This document shows positions 20,285 through 30,171 of a stretch of 64,000 bases of DNA, piece after piece. The first letter of the stretch is position 1, and each line of letters begins with the position of its first letter. The DNA lies in contig NZ_WMBT01000005.1 of assembly GCF_009708075.1 (NCBI RefSeq), forward strand, positions 1-64,000, written 5' to 3'. Source of the stretch: Paracoccus lichenicola (lineage in GTDB: Bacteria; Pseudomonadota; Alphaproteobacteria; Rhodobacterales; Rhodobacteraceae). Under the pieces are notes generated by a model. The model saw nothing but the letters and a program-made list of their open reading frames with translations, did no database searches and was not told the DNA's origin. Position numbers and translations under genes: made by a program.

Positions 20285-21319
20285 ATGAAAAAGGCTCTTA
20301 TCGCCTCCACCGCGCTGGTCCTGACCGCCGGTGCCGCCGCCGCCGACGTGACCATCTCGGGTTACGGCCGGACCGGCGTGATCTATTACGAAGATGCGGT
20401 CCAGACCGGCCTTGATGCGTTCGGCGGAGAAGGCAGCGACACCCAGGTCATTTCGCGCCTGCGGATGAACATCGACGCCGCGACCTCGACCGACCAGGGC
20501 GTGGACTTCGGTGCCCGCTTCCGCATCCAGTGGGACCAGAACAGCGACAACAACGGTGAACTGAACGCCGGCAAGCTGTATGTGACCTCCAGCGGCCTGA
20601 CCGTTGAAGTCGGCAACACCGAAACCGCTCTGGACTCGGCCGGCCTGCTCTATGCGACCGAACTCGGCTCCTATGACCGTTCGGTTGGCGGCAACTCTCT
20701 GGGCGCCTTCTTCGCCTACGAAAGCGAAGCCTATACCAATGAGAACCGCCTGGGCGTCTTTGCGTCCTATGCGCTCGACAACCTCGAAGTTCGCGCTTCG
20801 TACATCGACCCGGACCAGACCGGCACTGTCGAGGACGAAGAGCTGTTCGGTGATGTCAAAGAAGAATACAGCTTCTCGGTCGATTACACCTGGAACGAGC
20901 GTCTGGAACTGTCGGGCGGCTTCGCGCTGAACGGCGCCGGCAATGACGATCACGACGTGTACTTCGTCGGTGCCCGCTATGCCGTCATGGAAAATGCCCG
21001 CATCGGCCTGAACTGGATCGACAACGGCGATGCCGGCGACTACGAAGGCCAGTCCTCCAGCGATCCGGACTTCGATCCGATCACCGATGACCTGGGCAGC
21101 ACCGTCGCCCTGTACGGCGACTATACCCTGGCCGACGGCCTGACCAACATCGAAGCCTATATCGCCAACAACAGCGGTGACTGGGCGGCGAAGCAGACCG
21201 ACAACTCGTTCGGTATCGGCGTCAACTACGACCTGGGCGGTGCCCGCCTGGGCGCCTCGCTGCAGCGCGACTACCAAGAGCGCGTGACCGCCGACATGGG
21301 CGTGCGCTTCGACTTCTGA
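20285..21319 (+). CDS. General porin, Rhodobacter-type
   Basis: A 344-residue outer-membrane porin. The signal peptide is MKKALIASTALVLTAGAAAA, followed by DVTISGYGRTGV, the typical first strand. The body has many short amphipathic strands with Asp/Glu-rich turns, and the protein ends in phenylalanine (VRFDF). It matches the Rhodobacter/Paracoccus 16-stranded trimeric porins. Codon usage is unusually regular (more T-ending codons than in neighbours), consistent with high expression. A 258-nt upstream region has no gene; a strong terminator follows. Confidence 0.93.
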   Translation: MKKALIASTALVLTAGAAAADVTISGYGRTGVIYYEDAVQTGLDAFGGEGSDTQVISRLRMNIDAATSTDQGVDFGARFRIQWDQNSDNNGELNAGKLYVTSSGLTVEVGNTETALDSAGLLYATELGSYDRSVGGNSLGAFFAYESEAYTNENRLGVFASYALDNLEVRASYIDPDQTGTVEDEELFGDVKEEYSFSVDYTWNERLELSGGFALNGAGNDDHDVYFVGARYAVMENARIGLNWIDNGDAGDYEGQSSSDPDFDPITDDLGSTVALYGDYTLADGLTNIEAYIANNSGDWAAKQTDNSFGIGVNYDLGGARLGASLQRDYQERVTADMGVRFDF

Positions 21320-21343
21320 TCCCCGGATCGGATGTCAAACTGG

Positions 21344-21376
21344 AGAGCGGGCCTTGCGCCCGCTCTTTTCTTTTTG
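21344..21376 (+). terminator. Intrinsic terminator after the porin gene
   Basis: A perfect 9-bp stem AGAGCGGGC/GCCCGCTCT with a 5-nt loop, followed by TTTCTTTTTG. It lies 25 nt after the porin stop and immediately before yggS, separating the two. Confidence 0.9.
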
Positions 21377-21388
21377 TCTTGTCGCGTC

Positions 21389-22042
21389 ATGGGACTGGAT
21401 GACATCAAGCGCCGCATTGCCGCGGCAGAGGACCGCGCCGGACGCGCGCCCGGCAGCGTCACGCTGATCGCCGTCAGCAAGGTGCAGCCCGAGGACCGCG
21501 TGACCGCCGTGCTGGACGCGGGCCATCGCGTCTTCGGCGAAAACTACGTGCAGGAAGCGCAGGGCAAGTGGCCCGGCTGGCGCGACCGCTGGCCGGGGGT
21601 GGAGCTGCACATGATCGGCCCGCTGCAATCGAACAAGGCCCGCGCGGCGGTGGACCTGTTCGACGCCATCCACACCCTGGACCGCATGACCCTGGCCCGC
21701 AAGCTGGCCCAGCAGATCGCCGAACAGGGCCGCATCCCGCAGCTGTTCATCCAGGTCAACACCGGGGACGAGCCGCAAAAGGCCGGGATCCTGGCCGACG
21801 AACTGCCGGTCTTCCTGTCCTCCTGCCGCGACCTGGGCCTGTCGCCCCAAGGGTTGATGTGCATCCCGCCCGAGGACTGCGATCCCTTGCCCCATTTCCG
21901 CCTGCTGCGCGCCCTGGCCGCCGATCACGGCTTGCCGAACCTGTCCATGGGGATGAGCGCGGACTTCGAGGCGGCGATCGCCGAGGGCGCGACCCATGTG
22001 CGCGTGGGTTCCGCCATCTTCGGCGCGCGCGATTACGGCTGA
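21389..22042 (+). CDS. yggS: YggS family pyridoxal phosphate homeostasis protein
   Basis: A 217-residue PLP-binding protein of the PROSC/YggS family, a PLP carrier that tunes vitamin B6 and amino-acid pools. The N-terminal [11 protein letters not shown] holds the PLP lysine, followed by [25 protein letters not shown] and [28 protein letters not shown]. The start at 21389 lies 13 nt after the porin terminator T-run and shows no clear SD, so leader-poor or weak initiation is likely. An upstream in-frame Met falls inside the terminator and was rejected. Confidence 0.93.
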   Translation: MGLDDIKRRIAAAEDRAGRAPGSVTLIAVSKVQPEDRVTAVLDAGHRVFGENYVQEAQGKWPGWRDRWPGVELHMIGPLQSNKARAAVDLFDAIHTLDRMTLARKLAQQIAEQGRIPQLFIQVNTGDEPQKAGILADELPVFLSSCRDLGLSPQGLMCIPPEDCDPLPHFRLLRALAADHGLPNLSMGMSADFEAAIAEGATHVRVGSAIFGARDYG

Positions 22043-22063
22043 TTCTTCTTGCGAAACGCGGCG

Positions 22064-22130
22064 GTCCCGCGTATTCCCGGCAGCGGGACACCCTTCCCCA
22101 ACGAAGGGCCATATAGCTGGAAGGCTAGTC
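22064..22130 (+). promoter_or_regulatory. serC leader-type structured 5' region
   Basis: Two perfect hairpins follow each other: GTCCCGC (22064-22070) with GCGGGAC (22083-22089), then CCCTTC with GAAGGG (22091-22108). A third short stem TAGC/GCTA encloses the GGAAG ribosome site of serC. The Rfam serC leader, known from alphaproteobacterial serC-serA operons, is described as having its final stem over the ribosome site, which fits. Covariance search was not possible here. Confidence 0.55.
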
Positions 22131-23279
<1,149 letters not shown>

Positions 23280-23282
23280 AGG

Positions 23283-23330
23283 CTGGGGGCGCTGCTCCCA
23301 GACCCCGGGATATTTAAACCAAGGTGAAAT
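23283..23330 (-). repeat. Dispersed box-plus-hairpin repeat, copy B (between serC and serA)
   Basis: On the minus strand the box reads TTTCACCTTGGTTTAAATA then TCCCGGGG (23303-23329). The neighbouring hairpin CTGGGGGC/GCTCCCAG (23283-23301) has 8 pairs including one G.T. It lies inside an operon, so it may modulate serA relative to serC. Confidence 0.7.
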
Positions 23331-23379
23331 GGCATCCGCGAGGCTGTGCCCGGATGCCGCACATGAAGGATGAACTGAC

Positions 23380-24969
23380 ATGCCGAAGGTTCTCGTGTCC
23401 GACAAGCTGTCGGAAACCGCCGTCCAGATCTTCCGCGACCGCGGGGTCGAGGTCGATTACCTGCCCGACCTGGGCAAGGACAAGGACAAGCTGGCCGAAG
23501 TGATCGGGCAGTATGACGGCCTTGCCATCCGGTCCGCGACCAAGGTCACGGAAAAGCTGTTGGGGAACGCCGCCAACCTCAAGGTCATCGGCCGCGCCGG
23601 CATCGGGGTGGACAACGTGGACATCCCGGCGGCGTCGAAAAAGGGCGTGATCGTGATGAACACGCCCTTCGGCAACAGCGTCACTACCGCCGAACATGCC
23701 ATCGCCATGATGTTCGCCGTGGCCCGCCAATTGCCCGAGGCGAGCGCGTCCACCCATGCGGGCAAGTGGGAAAAGAACCGCTTCATGGGGGTCGAGCTGT
23801 TCAACAAGACCCTGGGCGTGATCGGCGCAGGCAATATCGGGTCCATCGTGATCGACCGCGCCTTGGGGCTGCACATGAAGGTGCTGGCCTATGACCCCTT
23901 CCTGTCGCCCGAGCGCGCCAAGGAGATCGGCGTGACCAAGGTCGAACTGGACGACCTGCTGGCCAAGTCGGACTTCATCACCTTCCACGTGCCGCTGACC
24001 GAGAAGACGAAGAACATCCTGTCGCGCGAGGCCATCGCCAAGCTGAAGCCCGGCGTGCGCATCATCAACTGCGCCCGCGGCGGCCTGGTGGACGAAGAAG
24101 CCTTGGCCGAGGCGCTGAAGGACGGCCGCGTCGCGGGCGCCGCATTCGACGTGTTCGCGGTGGAACCCGCGACCGACAGCCCGCTGTTCAACCTGCCCAA
24201 CGTGGTCGTGACCCCGCACCTGGGCGCATCGACCACCGAGGCGCAGGAGAACGTGGCCCTGCAGGTGGCCGAGCAGATGTCGGACTACCTGCTGACCGGC
24301 GCGGTGCAGAACGCGCTGAACATGCCCTCGGTCACGGCCGAGGAAGCCGCCGTCATGGGACCCTGGATCAAGCTGGCGGGGCACCTGGGCGCCTTCGTGG
24401 GCCAGATGACGGACGAGCCGATCAAGGCGATCAACGTGCTGTATGACGGCGTTGCCTCGACCATGAACCTGAACGCGCTGAACGCGGCTGTCATTGCCGG
24501 GGTGATGAAGGCCACCAACCCGGACGTGAACATGGTGTCCGCCCCCGTCATGGCCAAGGAACGCGGCGTGCAGGTGGCCACCACCACCCAGGACAAGGCC
24601 GGCGTGTTCGAGGGTTACATCAAGCTGACCGTCGTCACCGACACGCGCGAACGGTCGATCGCCGGCACGGTCTTCAGCGACGGCAAGCCGCGCTTCATCC
24701 AGATCCGCGGCATCACCGTCGATGCCGAGGTGGGGGCGCACATGCTTTATACCCGCAACAAGGACGTGCCGGGCGTGATCGGCGCGCTTGGCACGACGCT
24801 GGGCGATCTGGGCGTGAACATCGCGAACTTCACCCTGGGCCGGTCGGCGCAGGGCAACGACGCCATCGCGATCCTGTACCTGGACGAGCCGATCAGCGAC
24901 GCCGCCCTGGCCGCGTTGCAGGCCACCGGCAAGTTCCTGCAGGCCCGCCGCTTGCAGTTCGAGGTTTGA
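23380..24969 (+). CDS. serA: D-3-phosphoglycerate dehydrogenase
   Basis: Oxidises 3-phosphoglycerate, the first step of serine synthesis. The 529-residue protein is the long form: a catalytic/NAD core with GVIGAGNIGSIV (about 147), NCARGGLVDEEAL (about 229, catalytic Arg), the Glu and His region HLGASTTEAQENVA (about 284), an intervening domain, and a C-terminal ACT domain (GVIGALGTTLGDLGVNIANFTLGR) that in relatives binds serine for feedback inhibition. It is followed by an intrinsic terminator, which closes the serC-serA unit. Confidence 0.96.
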   Translation: MPKVLVSDKLSETAVQIFRDRGVEVDYLPDLGKDKDKLAEVIGQYDGLAIRSATKVTEKLLGNAANLKVIGRAGIGVDNVDIPAASKKGVIVMNTPFGNSVTTAEHAIAMMFAVARQLPEASASTHAGKWEKNRFMGVELFNKTLGVIGAGNIGSIVIDRALGLHMKVLAYDPFLSPERAKEIGVTKVELDDLLAKSDFITFHVPLTEKTKNILSREAIAKLKPGVRIINCARGGLVDEEALAEALKDGRVAGAAFDVFAVEPATDSPLFNLPNVVVTPHLGASTTEAQENVALQVAEQMSDYLLTGAVQNALNMPSVTAEEAAVMGPWIKLAGHLGAFVGQMTDEPIKAINVLYDGVASTMNLNALNAAVIAGVMKATNPDVNMVSAPVMAKERGVQVATTTQDKAGVFEGYIKLTVVTDTRERSIAGTVFSDGKPRFIQIRGITVDAEVGAHMLYTRNKDVPGVIGALGTTLGDLGVNIANFTLGRSAQGNDAIAILYLDEPISDAALAALQATGKFLQARRLQFEV

Positions 24970-24976
24970 CGATCCC

Positions 24977-25010
24977 GCCGCGCCCCCTTAGGCAGGGGGC
25001 GCGGCTTTTC
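24977..25010 (+). terminator. Intrinsic terminator after serA
   Basis: A perfect 11-bp stem GCCGCGCCCCC/GGGGGCGCGGC with a 7-nt loop followed by TTTTC, 8 nt past the serA stop. Confidence 0.9.
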
Positions 25011-25024
25011 CATACAGCGGGGCG

Positions 25025-25765
25025 ATGATGCGGCTTTACGTCATTGGCGATGTCCACGGACATCTGGACCAGTTGAAGGCCGCGCATGACCGCATCTTCC
25101 GCGACGGCGGGTCCGATGCGCTGATCGCCCATGTGGGCGACCTGATCGACCGGGGGCCGGATTCTCGCGGCGTCGTGGATTACCTGATAACCGGCCAGGC
25201 GCAGGGGCGCCCCTGGATCGTGACGCGCGGCAACCACGACCGCTTCCTGCCGCAATACCTGCTGCAACCCGACTGGGTCGATCCGGGGCTGAGTTCCAGG
25301 CTGCACTGGACCCTGCATTCCGGCCTGGGCGCGCCCGAGACGCTGCGGTCCTATGGCGTGGATACCGCCCTGCCGCCCGAGCGGATGCTGGCCGAGGCGA
25401 AACGTGCGGTGCCTGCCAGCCATGTGACCTATCTCGCCTCGCTGCCCCTGTATTTCCTGCATCCGCTGGCCCTGGTGGTCCATGCCGGCATCCGGCCCGG
25501 CGTCGATCTGCAGGACCAGGCCGAGGAGGATCTGGTCTGGATCCGGCAGGGTTTCCTCGACAACCCGCAGGACCATGGCACGCTGGTCGTCCATGGCCAT
25601 ACCGCGATCCGGACCGCGACCCATTACGGCAACCGCCTGAACGTCGATGGCGGCGCGGCCTATGGCCGGCCCCTTTGCGCCGTGGTGATCGAGGACGGCG
25701 CGGTGCATCTTCTGACCGACGGGGGCCGCGTCCCCCTGCAACCGGAGACCCTGCCATGCGAATGA
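25025..25765 (+). CDS. Serine/threonine-type metallophosphatase (PPP-like)
   Basis: A 246-residue calcineurin-like phosphoesterase. The metal motifs are clear: GDVHGH (8-13), GDLIDRGPDSR (about 39-49) and GNHDR (about 69-73), with a later VVHGH. This is the layout of bacterial PPP-type phosphatases related to PrpA/PrpE and lambda phosphatase. The substrate could be a phosphoprotein or Ap4A-type dinucleotide. Two consecutive ATG codons (25025, 25028 alternatives) open the gene. It overlaps the following CreA-like gene by 10 nt. Confidence 0.87.
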   Translation: MMRLYVIGDVHGHLDQLKAAHDRIFRDGGSDALIAHVGDLIDRGPDSRGVVDYLITGQAQGRPWIVTRGNHDRFLPQYLLQPDWVDPGLSSRLHWTLHSGLGAPETLRSYGVDTALPPERMLAEAKRAVPASHVTYLASLPLYFLHPLALVVHAGIRPGVDLQDQAEEDLVWIRQGFLDNPQDHGTLVVHGHTAIRTATHYGNRLNVDGGAAYGRPLCAVVIEDGAVHLLTDGGRVPLQPETLPCE

Positions 25766-26232
25766 TCGCCGCCGCGCTGCTGATGCTGCCCACCCTGGTC
25801 CCCGTTCCGACCCGGGCCGAGGAGATCGCCCAGGTGGGCGTCGATTGGATCGGCAACGACATCGTGATCGAGGCCATCGCCGATCCCGACGTGGGCGGCG
25901 TGACCTGCCATCTGGCCTATTTCGAAAGGTCCGTCCTGGATCGCCTCAGCCAGGGCAACTGGTTCGAGGATCCCTCGAACAGCGCCATCCAGTGCGCCCG
26001 CACCGGGACCATCGACGTGGGCAGGCTGCAACCGGGCAGCCCCCAGGACGTGTTCAGCGAAGGACGCTCGCTTCTGTTCAAGTCGCTGCGGGTCAAGCGC
26101 ATCTATGACGCGGAAAACCGCGTGCTGGTCTATCTGGCCCATGCCAGCGAACTGAGCGAAGGGTCGGCCAAGATGTCGATGTCCACCGTGCCCCTGCTGG
26201 CCGAGGACACGGGCGGCGGGCCGGCCCGGTAA
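25756..26232 (+). CDS. CreA-like periplasmic protein
   Basis: A 158-residue protein with a signal peptide ending TRAEE. The mature part, with QVGVDWIGNDIVIEAIADP, GVTCHLAYFERS and a conserved Cys pair (GVTCHL, IQCART), matches the CreA family. CreA is a proteobacterial periplasmic protein of unknown function. It overlaps the metallophosphatase gene by 10 nt, so the two are co-translated. The start at 25756 was preferred because the signal peptide begins there. Confidence 0.85.
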   Translation: MRMIAAALLMLPTLVPVPTRAEEIAQVGVDWIGNDIVIEAIADPDVGGVTCHLAYFERSVLDRLSQGNWFEDPSNSAIQCARTGTIDVGRLQPGSPQDVFSEGRSLLFKSLRVKRIYDAENRVLVYLAHASELSEGSAKMSMSTVPLLAEDTGGGPAR

Positions 26233-26364
26233 GGCCAGACGCTGTGGCCCGCTAGTCGCGGCCCTTTCCCGAAATCGTGCAAATGCTGGTGATCTGGTGG
26301 ACAGAATCGCCCGGCGGGATTAGAACGCCCGTCAGCCTTGTCCCCCAAGCGCAGCGGAACATTC

Positions 26365-26697
26365 ATGCAGGCACATCATCGAATCGCCAAATACGGCCTG
26401 GGTCAGGTCGTCCGTCATCGCAACCGTCCGTTCCGCGGGGTGATCTTCGACGTGGACCCCGAGTTCGCGAATACCGAGGAATGGTACGATTCGATCCCCG
26501 AAGACGCGCGCCCGGCCAAGGACCAGCCCTTTTATCACCTTTATGCCGAAACCGAGGCGACCTATTACGTCGCCTATGTCTCGGAACAGAACCTGATGCC
26601 CGACCAGTCGGGAGAACCCCTGGACCACCCCGAGGTGGTCGAGATGTTCGGCGATTTCGAGGACGGGCGCTATCCGCTGATGGGCGTGCTCAACTGA
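26365..26697 (+). CDS. hspQ: HspQ, heat-shock hemimethylated-DNA-binding-like protein
   Basis: A 110-residue YccV/HspQ-domain protein. RIAKYGLGQVVRHRNRPFRGVIFDVDPEF and PFYHLYAETEATYYVAYVSEQNL are the family's conserved strands. In enterobacteria HspQ is a heat-induced specificity enhancer of Lon protease. No convincing RpoH promoter was found within the upstream 132 nt. A TTG in-frame start 27 nt upstream is possible but less likely. The last 8 nt overlap the end of the convergent RsbW-like gene. Confidence 0.9.
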   Translation: MQAHHRIAKYGLGQVVRHRNRPFRGVIFDVDPEFANTEEWYDSIPEDARPAKDQPFYHLYAETEATYYVAYVSEQNLMPDQSGEPLDHPEVVEMFGDFEDGRYPLMGVLN

Positions 26698-27172
26698 CCT
26701 GGGTATAGGGCACGGTGAAGGCCAGGCAGTTGCGGTGGCCTTCGCGGTAATAGCACAGCGATTGCGTCAGCCCCTGGATCAGGAACCAGCCGAAGCCGCC
26801 TTCCGGCAGATCCAGCGGATCGAGCGCGGGCAGACCGCGCGGCTTCAGGCAATCGGCGGGCAACCTGCTGCCGTCATCGGTGATCGCGCAGGACAGGCCG
26901 CTGTCCTGCATCACGATGCACAGGTGCATGCAGCCCGACCCGACGCCCTGGGTGGCCGCATGTTCGGCCACGTTGTTCATCACCTCGGCCAGGACCAGTT
27001 CCAGCCGGCCCATGGCATCGGCGCTGACCGCGCCAGCAAAGCGGCCGCGCAAGTCCGTCAGCGCCTGCCGGACATCCCGGGGATCGGCCTGAAGCACGCG
27101 GTGAAACATCGGTTGCACCCGGGCTGCCCGGCGCGGAGCCGGCCCGGCATTCTGCCGTTCGGTATGGGGCAT
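26690..27172 (-). CDS. RsbW/SpoIIAB-like anti-sigma factor kinase
   Basis: A 160-residue GHKL-type ATPase. The N-box ELVLAEVMNNVAEHA (58-72), the G1-like CAITDDGSRLPA (95-106) and the C-terminal GGFGWFLIQGLTQSLCYYREG match serine-kinase anti-sigma factors. Such proteins phosphorylate a STAS partner and bind a sigma factor or response protein. The gene lies 7 nt downstream of a STAS gene, so the pair forms a partner-switching module. No sigma factor or PP2C phosphatase lies nearby. Confidence 0.88.
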   Translation of the reverse strand: MPHTERQNAGPAPRRAARVQPMFHRVLQADPRDVRQALTDLRGRFAGAVSADAMGRLELVLAEVMNNVAEHAATQGVGSGCMHLCIVMQDSGLSCAITDDGSRLPADCLKPRGLPALDPLDLPEGGFGWFLIQGLTQSLCYYREGHRNCLAFTVPYTQVS

Positions 27173-27179
27173 CGTGACT

Positions 27180-27506
27180 TTACTCCTGTTGCGTGGCGGC
27201 GGGGGGGATGTCGAAGACCGTGTCCATCCGCGTCAGGCGGAACACGCGTTCCACGTTGGGGGTCAGCCCTTCCAGAACCAGCGGCAGGGCTTCGGGCAGG
27301 GCCTTGCGGACGGCGATCATCGCGCCCAGGCCGGAACTGTCCATGAAATCGACGCGGCGCATGTCCAGCCGCACGGGCTTGCGCCCCCGCAGCACGATGT
27401 CGCGCAACCGGTCCTTGAACCGGGTGGCGATGGCCGCGTCGATGCGCGCCTCCTCGATGGCAACAAGCAGTTGGGCTTCGGTATCGGTGACGGTCAGTTT
27501 CGGCAT
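27180..27506 (-). CDS. STAS-domain anti-anti-sigma factor
   Basis: A 108-residue SpoIIAA-like protein. The phosphorylatable serine region is RVDFMDSSGLGAM (51-63), with S57/S58, preceded by ARIDAAIATRFKDRL. Start 27506 was chosen over 27530 because AGGGG lies 7 nt upstream; no SD precedes 27530. It should be the substrate of the RsbW-like kinase encoded next to it. Confidence 0.88.
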   Translation of the reverse strand: MPKLTVTDTEAQLLVAIEEARIDAAIATRFKDRLRDIVLRGRKPVRLDMRRVDFMDSSGLGAMIAVRKALPEALPLVLEGLTPNVERVFRLTRMDTVFDIPPAATQQE

Positions 27507-27792
27507 TCTGTTCCCCTGCGCATCCGCCATCAGGCTTAGGGAAAAAAGATTACCATCCGGTAAGCGCCGCCCCGATTCATGACCCGGCGATCCCCGCCCT
27601 GCCGGTCTCCTTGGTCTTGCCTAAAACTTCGGCATAATCGTCCTGTGCCGCCGGGGGATGCCCATCCTCCGATCTGCCCCTGCGGAACTTTCGCGCAAGA
27701 ACCGCCATTCCTCTGTGGACTTGGCAAAAACCGTCTCCGATCATCACGGAGAAAGAAGGCCCGTGAAGGGTCCGGTGTCAGCGGGTGGACTT

Positions 27793-29202
27793 ATGACGTA
27801 TTACAACGAGATGTATGAGGGATCGCGGGTCCGCGAACCCTATGCGCGGCTGAGCCAATGGGTCGAGACGATGCCCGCCGATTTCCGGCAGATGAAGCAG
27901 GCCGAGGCCGAGGCCCTGTTCCGCCGCATCGGCATCACCTTCGCCGTCTATGGCGAGGGCGGCGACCCCGACCGGCTGATCCCCTTCGACATGATGCCCC
28001 GCGTCTTCGAGCAGGCCGAATGGCGCCGCCTGGAACGCGGCATCAAGCAGCGGGCGCGCGCGCTGAACGCCTTCCTGCGCGATGTCTATGGCCGGGCCGA
28101 GATCGTGCGCGCGGGCCGCATCCCCGCCCGCCTGATCTATCAGAACGAGGCTTATGAAAAGGCCGTGGTGGGCGTCGTGCCGCCGCGCGGCGTGTATTCC
28201 CACATCATCGGCATCGACCTGGTGCGCACCGCCAAGGACGAGTTCTATGTGCTGGAGGACAACTGCCGCACCCCGTCCGGCGTCAGCTACATGCTGGAAA
28301 ACCGCGAGATCATGATGCGGATGTTCCCCGGCCTGTTCCGCGCCAACCGGATCGAGCCTGTGGACCAGTATCCCGACCTGCTGCGCCGCACGCTGGAATC
28401 GGTCGCCCCCGCCAAATGCCACGACCGGCCCACCTGCGTGATCCTGACGCCCGGCCATTTCAACAGCGCCTATTACGAACACAGCTTCCTTGCCAATCTG
28501 ATGGGCGTGGAACTGGTCGAGGGCGCCGATCTGTTCGTGGACGGCGAATTCGTCTACATGCGCACCACCCAGGGACCAAGGCGCGTGGACGTGATCTATC
28601 GCCGGATCGACGATCCCTTCCTGGATCCCCTGTGCTTCCGCCCCGATTCGCTGCTGGGCGTGCCGGGGCTGATGGATGTCTATCGCTCGGGCGGGGTGTC
28701 GATCTGTTCGGCGCCGGGCGCGGGCGTGGCCGACGACAAGGCGATCTATACCTTCGTCCCCGAGATGGTCCGCTTTTACCTGGGCGAGGAGCCGCTGTTG
28801 CAGAACGTCCAGACCTGGACGCTGTGGAAGGACGACGACTACCGGTACGTCATGGAGAACCTGGCCGACCTGGTGGTGAAGGAGGTCCATGGCTCGGGCG
28901 GCTACGGGATGCTGGTCGGCCCGAAATCCACCAAGGCCGAGATCGAGGCCTTCCGCGCCAAGATCGAGACCGATCCCGGCAACTACATCGCCCAGCCGAC
29001 GCTGGCGCTGTCCACCTGCCCCACCTTCGTCGCCGAAGGACTGGCGCCGCGCCATGTGGACCTGCGGCCCTATTGCCTGTGCGGCGACCGGATCGAACTG
29101 GTGCCGGGCGGGTTGACGCGGGTGGCGTTGCGCGAAGGCAGCCTTGTCGTGAACTCGTCGCAGGGCGGGGGCGTCAAGGACACCTGGGTCTTGTCGGAAT
29201 AA
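27793..29202 (+). CDS. Circularly permuted ATP-grasp protein (Anbu-operon type)
   Basis: A 469-residue circularly permuted ATP-grasp (CP_ATPgrasp_2) enzyme. Motifs include YQNEAYEKAVVGVVPPRGVY, EDNCRTPSGVSYMLENRE, ILTPGHFNSAYYEHSFLA, VVKEVHGSGGYGMLVGP and LRPYCLCGDRIELVPGGLTRVA. It probably activates a carboxylate and ligates it to an amine. It opens a four-gene cluster (ATP-grasp, alpha-E, transglutaminase, Anbu) whose known members are linked to cyanophycin-like or peptide synthesis. The gap to alpha-E is 12 nt. An in-frame upstream extension (27658) adds residues unlike the family. Confidence 0.92.
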   Translation: MTYYNEMYEGSRVREPYARLSQWVETMPADFRQMKQAEAEALFRRIGITFAVYGEGGDPDRLIPFDMMPRVFEQAEWRRLERGIKQRARALNAFLRDVYGRAEIVRAGRIPARLIYQNEAYEKAVVGVVPPRGVYSHIIGIDLVRTAKDEFYVLEDNCRTPSGVSYMLENREIMMRMFPGLFRANRIEPVDQYPDLLRRTLESVAPAKCHDRPTCVILTPGHFNSAYYEHSFLANLMGVELVEGADLFVDGEFVYMRTTQGPRRVDVIYRRIDDPFLDPLCFRPDSLLGVPGLMDVYRSGGVSICSAPGAGVADDKAIYTFVPEMVRFYLGEEPLLQNVQTWTLWKDDDYRYVMENLADLVVKEVHGSGGYGMLVGPKSTKAEIEAFRAKIETDPGNYIAQPTLALSTCPTFVAEGLAPRHVDLRPYCLCGDRIELVPGGLTRVALREGSLVVNSSQGGGVKDTWVLSE

Positions 29203-29214
29203 GGGGGGACGCTC

Positions 29215-30171
29215 ATGCTCAGCCGCACTGCCGCAAACCTGTTCTGGATGGGCCGCCACCTGGAACGCGCCGACACCGCCGCCCGCCTGCTGGACGTGGG
29301 CCAGCGCATCACGCTGTTGCCCAACACCGCCTCGGGCTATCAGAACGAATGGAATTCGCTGTTGCAGGCCTCCGGGTCGGCCGACCTGTTCGCCGAGAAA
29401 TACGGCGAGATCAGCCAGGAAAACATCGAGGAATTCATCTTCTTCGACCGCCAGAACCCGTCGTCGGTGATGTCCTGCATCGAAAAGGCGCGCGAGGCGG
29501 GACGCATCGTGCGCACCGCCCTGACCAGCCAGGTCTGGGACGCGCTGAACGTGGCCTACCAGGATCTGCGCCGGATCGAAAGGACGCCGCGCGACACGTT
29601 GCACACGGCCTCGCTGACGGATGTCACGACCAGCCACACCTCGACCGTGCGCGGCGCGATCAACGCCACGCAGTTGCGCAACGACGGCTGGCATTTCATG
29701 AACCTGGGCTATGGCCTGGAACGCGCGGATGCCACCGCGCGCCTGCTGGACGTGAAGTATTACGTCCTGCTGCCCCGGATCGAGTTCGTGGGATCGGGCC
29801 TGGACACCTATCAATGGCAGGTGATCCTGCGGGCGCTGTCGGCGCACCGGGCCTATCACTGGGCTTACGGTGGCGACATCACGGCGGGGCGGGTCGCGGA
29901 TTTCCTGATCCTGAACGGCGAAAGCCCCCGGTCGCTGATCACGTCCCTGTACGAGGCGGTCTGGAACCTGGAAGGGCTTGCCAAGCGTTACGGCGACACG
30001 GTGCCGACCAACGCCCGCGACAAGGCACGCGAGGTGCTGACCCGCCTGCAGGCCCATGACATCGACATGATCTTCGACGAAGGGCTGCACGAATTCCTGA
30101 CCTGGTTCATTACCGAGATCGGCACCATCTCGGGCCTGGTGCATGAAGACTACCTTCTGGGGGGATCGTGA
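29215..30171 (+). CDS. Alpha-E domain-containing protein
   Basis: A 318-residue, mainly helical protein with the alpha-E signature: MLSRTAANLFWMGRHLERADTAARLLDV at the start, then FMNLGYGLERADATARLLDVKYY repeating the same ERAD motif at about 162-184. The biochemical role is unknown; genes of this family stand beside ATP-grasp and transglutaminase genes. Its TGA overlaps the next ATG (TGATG). Confidence 0.92.
   Translation: MLSRTAANLFWMGRHLERADTAARLLDVGQRITLLPNTASGYQNEWNSLLQASGSADLFAEKYGEISQENIEEFIFFDRQNPSSVMSCIEKAREAGRIVRTALTSQVWDALNVAYQDLRRIERTPRDTLHTASLTDVTTSHTSTVRGAINATQLRNDGWHFMNLGYGLERADATARLLDVKYYVLLPRIEFVGSGLDTYQWQVILRALSAHRAYHWAYGGDITAGRVADFLILNGESPRSLITSLYEAVWNLEGLAKRYGDTVPTNARDKAREVLTRLQAHDIDMIFDEGLHEFLTWFITEIGTISGLVHEDYLLGGS

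Noticed and set aside
26233..26364. RpoH promoter upstream of hspQ
   Set aside because: A CTTG is present near 26337, but the sequence 17-18 nt on does not resemble CYTATNT.
27507..27792. ECF-type promoter before the ATP-grasp gene (GGAAC motif near 27684)
   Set aside because: The GGAAC element has no matching downstream GTT or TC element at the right distance.
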